From contig JASAON010001407.1 in assembly GCA_030849065.1 (NCBI GenBank), positions 1 through 21,713 on the forward strand: a stretch of DNA of 21,713 nt. The letters are read 5' to 3'. The notes beneath the pieces were generated by a model that saw only the letters and a program-made list of their open reading frames with translations, had not been told where the DNA came from and ran no database searches. Position numbers and translations under genes: made by a program. Shown one piece after another: positions 17,044 to 21,713 of the stretch; positions within the stretch are counted from its first letter, which is position 1, and each line of letters opens with the position of its first letter. Origin of the DNA: Jaenimonas drosophilae. Lineage: Eukaryota; Euglenozoa; Kinetoplastea; Trypanosomatida; Trypanosomatidae.

Positions 17044-18138
17044 TCAGCTCAGGCGGTTGACCTTCGTTAACGTTTCGGAGAGCAGAAGTTGGTAGCACTC
17101 CAGCGCCTCCTTTCCCTGTTGGTGAAGAAGAAAGGCCGAGGCACTGTCTTGCCACAAGTGCAGCTGACGTAGCGCACGTTGTGTTTCTGCATCACCGCGC
17201 ACTGCCTCCATGAAACGAGCGCTCTCCATACTCGTGGATGGCGTCTTGCCACGTGGCGACGTTGGAAGCGCAGCACCTAAATTTTCCGAAGTAAGCAACG
17301 ATTCTGCATAATTGAGAGCCGTGCGTACATCATCCTCCGTGTGCAGCTTGAAGCGCTCTCGACGAAGGAGAGCAACGAGGCTCGCTCGCTTCTCTTCAAG
17401 CTCCCGCTGGCTGGAAGAGAGCTTCTCTGCACGTGCGGCGTTGGCGGCGTAGTTCACGCCATCCGACAGGACGCCCGGCGTGGAAGGTTGTGCCTCATTC
17501 GCCACCACACGTCTGGCCACCGCCTCAACAGAGCGATCGAGCTCATCGATGCAGAACCAAAATGTACGGCTCACTTCACCCATGGAGGCTGGCGCAGCCA
17601 CGACGGAAGTGTGAAGGAGGTTGTCGCAGACATGCCGTACAAGAGGCTCCGCCACAAACATGGATTGAATTGTTTCGGCAATGGAGGCCATGTTGGCTCC
17701 TTCGTGGTAGTGCTCCAGCAGCAGAGCAAGGTTATGAACCTTGCTGCATGCCACATCAAAGCCAACGAAGCGGCGCATCTCTGTCATCATGTACTGATAG
17801 TGGTTGGTGAGCCCTTTGAGAATGCCAAGACCTTCGGGCAGGGCAGTGATGCAGGCGTGGAGGTCGGCGTTGGTCAGGGCATAGCGCTCCAATCGATCCG
17901 TCCAGAGAGCATCGACGGTATGCCGCATCTCCTTCATCTTTTCTTCGTGCTTCGTCACATCAACCGAGCGCTTCAAGCGGTCTTCGTCGAAGCCACGGAG
18001 CTCATCCGCGAGGGCGGCGTACTCCGTATTGAGGGCGGCCCGACGAACCTCGATGCGACGCCAGCGATTCACTCCCATCACGCCCGCAAAGGAAACCGCG
18101 CCAACGCCAACGAAGGTGGCGATCTGACGAGTTGTCAT
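17044..18138 (-). CDS. Single-TM mitochondrial-type protein, possible divergent Mic60/mitofilin (364 aa)
   Basis: Residues 1-6 are short and polar with one Arg. A hydrophobic Gly/Val/Ala segment (7-23) precedes NRWRRIEVRR, a topology typical of inner-membrane proteins with their bulk in the intermembrane space. Residues 35-80 are charged and helical with coiled-coil character. Residues 133-215 (KVHNLALLLEHYHEGANM, then AEPLVRHVCDNLL, then GEVSRTFWFCIDELDRSV) and 268-345 (DDVRTALNYAESLLTSEN, then RALRQLHLWQDSASAFLL) resemble by eye the order of elements in the mitofilin domain: a helix pair, a loss-of-function-sensitive PLV helix, then ARAxxxLxxGDL. This is pattern memory, not an alignment. 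If correct the protein would shape crista junctions as part of MICOS. Otherwise it is an unknown kinetoplastid membrane protein. The ATG at 18138 is the only plausible start. Confidence 0.85.
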   Translation of the reverse strand: MTTRQIATFVGVGAVSFAGVMGVNRWRRIEVRRAALNTEYAALADELRGFDEDRLKRSVDVTKHEEKMKEMRHTVDALWTDRLERYALTNADLHACITALPEGLGILKGLTNHYQYMMTEMRRFVGFDVACSKVHNLALLLEHYHEGANMASIAETIQSMFVAEPLVRHVCDNLLHTSVVAAPASMGEVSRTFWFCIDELDRSVEAVARRVVANEAQPSTPGVLSDGVNYAANAARAEKLSSSQRELEEKRASLVALLRRERFKLHTEDDVRTALNYAESLLTSENLGAALPTSPRGKTPSTSMESARFMEAVRGDAETQRALRQLHLWQDSASAFLLHQQGKEALECYQLLLSETLTKVNRLS

Positions 18139-18193
18139 TGAACACGTTGTGTATCAACACGATAAGAAGACACAACAATCTAATGAACGTTTT

Positions 18194-18218
18194 CTAATGA
18201 ACACAAACATGAAGAAAC
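18194..18218 (-). promoter_or_regulatory. Predicted spliced-leader acceptor for the mitofilin-like gene
   Basis: In sense orientation GTTTCTTCATGTTTGTGTTCATTAG has its AG ending at 18194, giving a 55-nt leader. A second TTAG ends at 18180 and could be used instead. Confidence 0.45.
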
Positions 18219-18673
18219 AATGACATGGATACAACGGCAGCACAACAACAACTCATTCACTTCACAACACGCGTGAAGAAGAGTGAGGGGCAACCAAGAA
18301 GAGCCCATCTCACTCTTCCTTGCAGTCAGAGCCTCCACGCACTTCTAAGGTACGTTGCTGCTGCCAACTCCACTACACACAGGTATGCCTCCCCATACAC
18401 CAGGGTTGTGGTGGAGGATGATGTGTGCAGAAGACGGAGAGCAGCGTCGCCACAACGTACCGCATTACGTACCTACAACAACAAAAGGAAGAAGATTCAT
18501 ACGTACTATGATGGCGATGATGAAGGGCAAGATCATGTGCACGTACACGCACACACACACACCTACACACAAACTGTTGTTAGTATGCATACGTGTGTGT
18601 GTGTGTGTATGGGGGGTGCGCAGAGTCACCCAACAACCCTCTCGTATCCCCATCCTACACCGCCTCACGCACT
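18219..18673. other. Intergenic spacer and ATP synthase c 3' UTR
   Basis: About 455 nt. Next to the ATP synthase c stop it contains a (GT)8 run (18593-18608) and a (CA)n run (18550-18562) that are complementary to each other, with a 10-bp palindrome between them. The plus-strand open frames here read simple repeats and are not credible genes. Confidence 0.6.
18550..18608. repeat. CA/GT inverted repeat enclosing a palindrome
   Basis: The (CA)n arm at 18550-18562 is complementary to the (GT)8 arm at 18593-18608; the palindrome GTATGCATAC occupies 18583-18592. In the 3' UTR of the ATP synthase c mRNA this could fold into a 12-bp CA/UG stem with a loop of about 30 nt. Confidence 0.7.
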
Positions 18674-18994
18674 CTAAGAGAAGAGCATGAGGAAGGCAAG
18701 CATCAGAGCGAAGAGCCCAATGGCCTCCGTCAGGGCGAAGCCCAGAATGGCGTAGTTGAAGAGCATCTTGGTGAGGTTGGGCTGACGAGCGCAGGCAAGA
18801 AGAAGGGAGCCAAAGATGGTACCAATACCCATACCAACACCAGCGAGGGCGATGGCGGCGAGGCCGGTGCCAACGTAGTGAAGACCCTGCACGGAGATGG
18901 CCACGGTAGAAGCCTGACGAGGGCAGGCAACGAGGGCGGAGGTCGCCACGGCCGCACGGCGGGCGATGGGCTGAGTAAGAGCGCGGCGCATCAT
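18674..18994 (-). CDS. Mitochondrial ATP synthase F0 subunit c (106 aa)
   Basis: Proteolipid that forms the rotating c-ring of F1Fo ATP synthase in the inner mitochondrial membrane. Residues 1-30 are a basic, Ala/Arg-rich import presequence ([16 protein letters not shown]). The mature part starts near [14 protein letters not shown]. Helix 1 (about 42-68) carries the glycine ladder [12 protein letters not shown]. The polar loop is ARQPNL (69-74). Helix 2 (77-103) holds the proton-binding Glu90 in [10 protein letters not shown]. From memory the mature part is almost identical to the trypanosome protein, which exists as paralogues differing mainly in the presequence. The open frame extends upstream to an ATG at 19102, but that extension reads a pyrimidine tract ([11 protein letters not shown]) and a splice acceptor, so the Met-Met at 18994 is the start. 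Confidence 0.97.
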   Translation of the reverse strand: MMRRALTQPIARRAAVATSALVACPRQASTVAISVQGLHYVGTGLAAIALAGVGMGIGTIFGSLLLACARQPNLTKMLFNYAILGFALTEAIGLFALMLAFLMLFS

Positions 18995-19041
18995 GATGAG
19001 TGGGTGTGAAGTAGAGTGTTGGGGTGTGTGCGTAGAAAGAG

Positions 19042-19092
19042 CTGAACGCACACACGGAAAATGAAGGAGAATGAGAAGAAAGAAGAAGAGGT
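19042..19092 (-). promoter_or_regulatory. Predicted spliced-leader acceptor for ATP synthase c
   Basis: In sense orientation a long run (CTCTTCTTCTTTCTTCTC, then ATTCTCCTTCATTTTCC) is followed by GTTCAG, with the AG ending at 19042. The leader is 47 nt and CA-rich. This is the strongest pyrimidine tract in the window. Confidence 0.65.
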
Positions 19093-19216
19093 GATGCATC
19101 AACGCAGTGCATATACATGGGGTTGCTATTTGTTACATTGCAGGGAAGAACAGCATACCCGCATTCATGGTGGTATTGGTATGATGGTTTAGACGTGGAT
19201 GAGGGAGGCAGAGTAG

Positions 19217-19471
19217 TTACGAAGACGTTTTCGGCTTTGCGGCCATCTTCACAATGGGGCGTTCCGTGGCACCGCCGCGGCGCTTTGCCGTCGCACGCAG
19301 CTCCTCGGCGATGGCCTGAGACTTTTGTTTGAGCTGACGTTTGGCATCGGACGATTCCTTCGCTGTGGTGGTGTGCGTCTTGGCGCCCATTGCTTTTTGC
19401 TTGGCTTCCAATCGCCCCTGATTCACGCGCTTCTTGTTGCCGCCACGAGTGATCTTGGCGGAGTGGCCCAT
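19217..19471 (-). CDS. Small basic protein, SERF/4F5-like (84 aa)
   Basis: A short, highly charged protein beginning MGHSAKITRGGNKKRVNQGR and continuing EAKQKAMGAK, rich in Lys, Ala, Gln and Ser, with no membrane segment. The N-terminal GGN(K/Q)xxxxxxRxxxxxKAxG pattern is similar to the 4F5 (SERF, small EDRK-rich factor) family and its plant At2g23090-type relatives, which are small disordered proteins. The match is by eye and the zinc-finger half of the plant type is absent. The frame extends upstream to an ATG at 19576, but a pyrimidine tract and TAG at 19515 intervene, so 19471 is chosen. The role is unknown; nucleic acid or chaperone-type binding is only suggested by charge. Confidence 0.78.
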   Translation of the reverse strand: MGHSAKITRGGNKKRVNQGRLEAKQKAMGAKTHTTTAKESSDAKRQLKQKSQAIAEELRATAKRRGGATERPIVKMAAKPKTSS

Positions 19472-19514
19472 GATCCTGTGTTTGTAAGAGTGTGTGCGGA
19501 AAAATGTGCAGCAC

Positions 19515-19540
19515 CTACAGTGAAAATGAAGGAGAGGGCA
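19515..19540 (-). promoter_or_regulatory. Predicted spliced-leader acceptor for the SERF-like gene
   Basis: In sense orientation GCCCTCTCCTTCATTTTCACTGTAG has its AG ending at 19515, giving a 43-nt leader that ends CACACTCTTACAAACACAG before GATC and the ATG. The later CAG is too close to the ATG to be preferred. Confidence 0.55.
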
Positions 19541-19678
19541 TGGAGTGAATTGTACGTGTAGCACATACGCATGCACAACTTGGATGTGAGACAGTGTTCT
19601 TAACTATATGTTGGTGTGTGTTGAGGTGATGGCGTTGGCATCTTCACCAACCTTTCGTGCATGCCATGATGGCATGGT

Positions 19679-20530
19679 TTATTGGTCGGCTTCCCCACGC
19701 CGTGCCGCACGTCGAGCGGCCAAATCGCGTTGCCGCGCCTGAATCTGCAGCTCACGGGCATACTCATTGTGTTCCGCACGTCGCAGAAAGGCCTCCTTCT
19801 CCAAGTAGCTATCCTGTGTGCCACGGTTCTGACGGTAGCTCTCAATCGTCTCTCCCTCTTCTTTTAAGGTGTTAGAGAGATGATGCTTCCACGGTTGTAG
19901 GGCCTTGGCCACCAATCCGGATGAGCTGCTGGTGTTGGCAGCTGTCTTGGCCCGCTTCGTTGGCAGCGCATCTCGCGCATCGGCCTCACGCTTGCGTGCC
20001 ACACGCTCTACACCATACTGCTCCATGCACTGCCGTTGAAAGTGCCGGAACCAATGCGCACCCATTGCCTCACATGATGATGATGAGGTGTTGGCATCGG
20101 AAAGAAGTACATCAGCGGGCGGGGCATGAATGGGCATCGCCACCTGCGCACTGAGCTTCGCATTGGAGCGCGCAAGGGCCTCATCCACGTGTGAAGCGGC
20201 ACGTGTTGTACCACCCGCACGCATCTGCTCCGTCAAGGTGCGGATAAAGCGTTCAAACAACTTCGCGTTAGAAAATGTTTGCAACAAGGCGGCGTTGTGG
20301 TCCGTGAGAGCACCAAGACGATGAAGAAAGAGTGGTGCACGTTTGCCATCGACGCATGGCTCTGGCACATGCACCGTACGCTGAGACATGAGCTGCCGAT
20401 GTTGGTGTTGTCGGTGGTGCCCAAGCTGGGTTATGATGGCCTGCTCCATCGTCACTGGTGCCCCACTGAGCATAGAACGCAATCGGAGCATCTCGCCGTC
20501 ATCGTTGCTCCCATTCGTTGCGTCTGCCAT
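19679..20530 (-). CDS. Conserved-looking hypothetical protein, basic, coiled-coil C-terminus (283 aa)
   Basis: I do not recognise this protein. It has no signal peptide or membrane segment. A predicted helical segment (around 85-120: LGALTDHNAALLQTFSNAKLFERFI) is followed by a Ser/Ala-rich linker. RKREADARDALPTKRAK (about 184-200) looks like a bipartite nuclear localisation signal. The last 50 residues (YLEKEAFLRRAEHNEYAREL, then QARQRDLAARRAARRG) form a strongly charged, probably coiled helix. This suggests a nuclear protein, as inference only. The frame is open to an ATG at 20674, but that lies upstream of a T-rich tract and the acceptor near 20570. The ATG at 20530 (MADATNGSNDDGEML) is therefore chosen. 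Confidence 0.85.
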   Translation of the reverse strand: MADATNGSNDDGEMLRLRSMLSGAPVTMEQAIITQLGHHRQHQHRQLMSQRTVHVPEPCVDGKRAPLFLHRLGALTDHNAALLQTFSNAKLFERFIRTLTEQMRAGGTTRAASHVDEALARSNAKLSAQVAMPIHAPPADVLLSDANTSSSSCEAMGAHWFRHFQRQCMEQYGVERVARKREADARDALPTKRAKTAANTSSSSGLVAKALQPWKHHLSNTLKEEGETIESYRQNRGTQDSYLEKEAFLRRAEHNEYARELQIQARQRDLAARRAARRGEADQ

Positions 20531-20569
20531 GAGCGGTGCGACGCTGCCAGGACAGACTAGGTACCTGTA

Positions 20570-20607
20570 CTGTGAAACAAAAAGTCGGTGAGAAGAAAAA
20601 AAAGAAG
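20570..20607 (-). promoter_or_regulatory. Predicted spliced-leader acceptor for the hypothetical gene at 20530
   Basis: In sense orientation CTTCTTTTTTTTCTTCTCACCG, then ACTTTTTGTTTCACAG, with the AG ending at 20570 and another CAG at 20565. The leader is 34-39 nt and, unlike most neighbours, not CA-rich. Confidence 0.6.
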
Positions 20608-20712
20608 CATGAATGAATACTGGAGTGCATATCCATATTGCTTGATCAGTATATGCCTCACTCCTGATCGCCACACCTACGATGGCGGTATTATGGATGC
20701 GTTCATGGATGA

Positions 20713-20732
20713 ATTAATGATTTATCATTAAT
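20713..20732. repeat. Perfect 8-bp AT-rich hairpin with TTTA loop
   Basis: ATTAATGA (20713-20720), loop TTTA, TCATTAAT (20725-20732). It lies about 140 nt upstream of the acceptor of the next gene, where kinetoplastid polyadenylation usually occurs. Confidence 0.85.
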
Positions 20733-21240
20733 GACTTTTTTGATTTACAAAGATACGGTAATGAGGCCCCTCACCAGCACCACACGACCACCACCGAATG
20801 AACGTGCGTGACGAGGGAAGGAACTAGTAGCCCCCTAATAAACAACAACAACTACCATCACAACAAACAACAACAACTACACACACACGTACACATACAA
20901 AACGTCTTTGATGGTAGGTGCGTATTCGTGTGTGGCTTACTCACACACGTGTTTTTTGACGGTGGTCTTCAGCTCCGGATATGTACTTAACGGCAGCAGT
21001 CGTTGCAGAAGACCAACGTGTGCATTGTGCGGGCAAACCAATGAAGAGCAAAGATGAAGTCCCACATGAGGAATCACTCCACCGCCCCTCAACCGTGTTT
21101 CATCAAGTGCCACACACATGAACGCACGAAGACATGCACACAGAAAAAAAAACATGTGGAGAAGGCCCACCGTGAGATAAGGGCCGGAATCGTAACAAAA
21201 GAGGAATGACAGCTCTAAAGCACAATTCTGAGTGGATCTG

Positions 21241-21259
21241 ATCTTTCTTTAAGAAAGAT
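21241..21259. repeat. Perfect 9-bp inverted repeat just after the desaturase stop
   Basis: ATCTTTCTT (21241-21249), one central T, AAGAAAGAT (21251-21259). As RNA it would give an 8-bp stem with a 3-nt loop, 22 nt beyond the desaturase stop codon. Confidence 0.85.
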
Positions 21260-21281
21260 GGAGCCCTAGAGAGAAATGCTT

Positions 21282-21713
21282 CTACTTCTTCTTGCCATCC
21301 TTCAGTGAGGCAGCCACCTCGCCCAGGTTGTTCAGGGTGGTACAGAGGGTCTGGAAGTAGGGGCGGCTGTCGTAGGTGAGGCCGTTGCGCTCGAACATGG
21401 CCTTCACACGCGGGTGTAGTTTCACAAAGCGAAACTGTGGCATGCACGGGAAGAGATGATGCTCCACCTGGAAATTGAGAAAGCCCATCAGCCACGTCAC
21501 GAACAGGTTGTGCTCAATATCCATGGTGTAGATGGAGGCGTACTCCACAAAGTGCACGTCCTTATCCGCTGCCACGACGGGAAGATGTGTGTGATTTAAC
21601 GAAAAATTAAGGAAGATGTAAATGGCAGCCACAGACTGAGAGAGAAGTGTGCAGCACAAGCCAGTGACGAAGCTCACCTCAAGCTGGTGGCAAATGAAGG
21701 CAATCGTCAGCCA
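21282..21713 (-). CDS. Front-end fatty acid desaturase, C-terminal part (5' end outside the window)
   Basis: The frame is open to the right edge (144 codons, starting WLTIAFICHQLE) and ends at 21282. No ATG start exists in this part, so the N-terminus (expected cytochrome b5 domain and first two histidine boxes) lies beyond the window. After a hydrophobic stretch (VTGLCCTLLSQSVAAIYIFL) come NHTHLPVV, WLMGFLNFQVEHHLFPCMPQF and a C-terminal segment that ends in KDGKKK. QVEHH is the third histidine box with Gln in the first position, which marks front-end (delta-4/5/6) desaturases that act on acyl chains in the ER. The MGxLNxQxxHHLFPxMPQFR context suggests the delta-4/delta-5 branch, but position specificity cannot be read from this fragment. 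The Lys-rich end may be an ER-retention type tail (inference). Confidence 0.93.
   Translation of the reverse strand, partial: WLTIAFICHQLEVSFVTGLCCTLLSQSVAAIYIFLNFSLNHTHLPVVAADKDVHFVEYASIYTMDIEHNLFVTWLMGFLNFQVEHHLFPCMPQFRFVKLHPRVKAMFERNGLTYDSRPYFQTLCTTLNNLGEVAASLKDGKKK

Larger units (their letters stand above)
20608..21281. other. Intergenic spacer and desaturase 3' UTR
   Basis: About 670 nt with two perfect AT-rich inverted repeats (20713-20732 and 21241-21259), two near-copies of a CAA-rich stretch (about 20840-20853 and 20866-20879), a (CA)n run near 20880-20890 and a poly-A run near 21144 (poly-T in sense). A minus-strand open frame at 20937-21170 has no recognisable full domain and no ATG start. 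Confidence 0.6.

Noticed and set aside
18465..19514. 349-codon minus-strand frame across ATP synthase c and the SERF-like gene
   Set aside because: It is out of frame with both recognised proteins and spans simple repeats (HTHTHT, VCVCVYV).
20937..21170. Minus-strand frame with GGGVIPHV, similar to the histone H2A.Z C-terminal docking segment
   Set aside because: Only about eight residues match, no histone fold precedes it in any frame I could read, there is no ATG at the start and the sequence after it is unlike H2A. Probably chance; a profile search would settle it.
21282..21677. Desaturase starting at a GTG at 21677
   Set aside because: The codon is internal: the frame continues without a stop to the window edge, with coding-like residues before it. 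The gene is simply cut by the window.

Overview
The window looks like nuclear chromosomal DNA from a kinetoplastid protist, most likely a free-living bodonid such as a Bodo-like species (genus inferred). Three observations support this. All nine genes I can support lie on the minus strand, head to tail, without introns, as in a kinetoplastid polycistronic unit. Most are preceded in the sense direction by a pyrimidine-rich tract and then an AG about 40-80 nt before the ATG, the signature of a spliced-leader trans-splice acceptor. The products are typical of the group: an ATP synthase subunit c nearly identical to the trypanosome protein as I remember it, a receptor-adenylate-cyclase-type ectodomain, and an AAT-type amino acid transporter.

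Layout in transcription order (right to left): the C-terminal end of a front-end fatty acid desaturase (21713-21282); an unrecognised basic protein (20530-19679); a small SERF/4F5-like basic protein (19471-19217); mitochondrial ATP synthase subunit c (18994-18674); a one-TM mitochondrial-type protein that may be a divergent Mic60/mitofilin (18138-17044); proteasome ubiquitin receptor Rpn10 (16653-15685); methionine sulfoxide reductase A (15291-14764); a 2532-residue VPS13-type bridge-like lipid transfer protein (13998-6400); an amino acid transporter (5902-4466); a 2.8-kb stretch with no convincing gene; and the first 528 codons of a receptor-type adenylate cyclase-like surface protein that runs off the left edge (1586-1). 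This last frame has no stop inside the window.

For four genes the longest open frame starts too far upstream, because it reads through the pyrimidine tract and 5' UTR. The starts given here are the first ATG after the predicted splice acceptor, and they agree with domain boundaries where these are known. Five of eight leaders are strikingly CA-rich. Intergenic DNA is full of short simple repeats ((TG)n, (CA)n, (AT)n, (GAT)n, CAA/CAG).

The genes are housekeeping functions that share a transcription unit, not a pathway. Two possible mitochondrial inner-membrane proteins (ATP synthase c and the mitofilin-like candidate) are adjacent, but in kinetoplastids adjacency says little about function. 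I found no CRISPR, insertion sequence, tRNA, rRNA or defence system, and nothing that amounts to a clear new biological system. The best leads are the mitofilin-like protein, the compact VPS13 with a six-repeat VAB domain, the CA-rich leaders, and a CA/TG inverted repeat in the 3' UTR of ATP synthase c.
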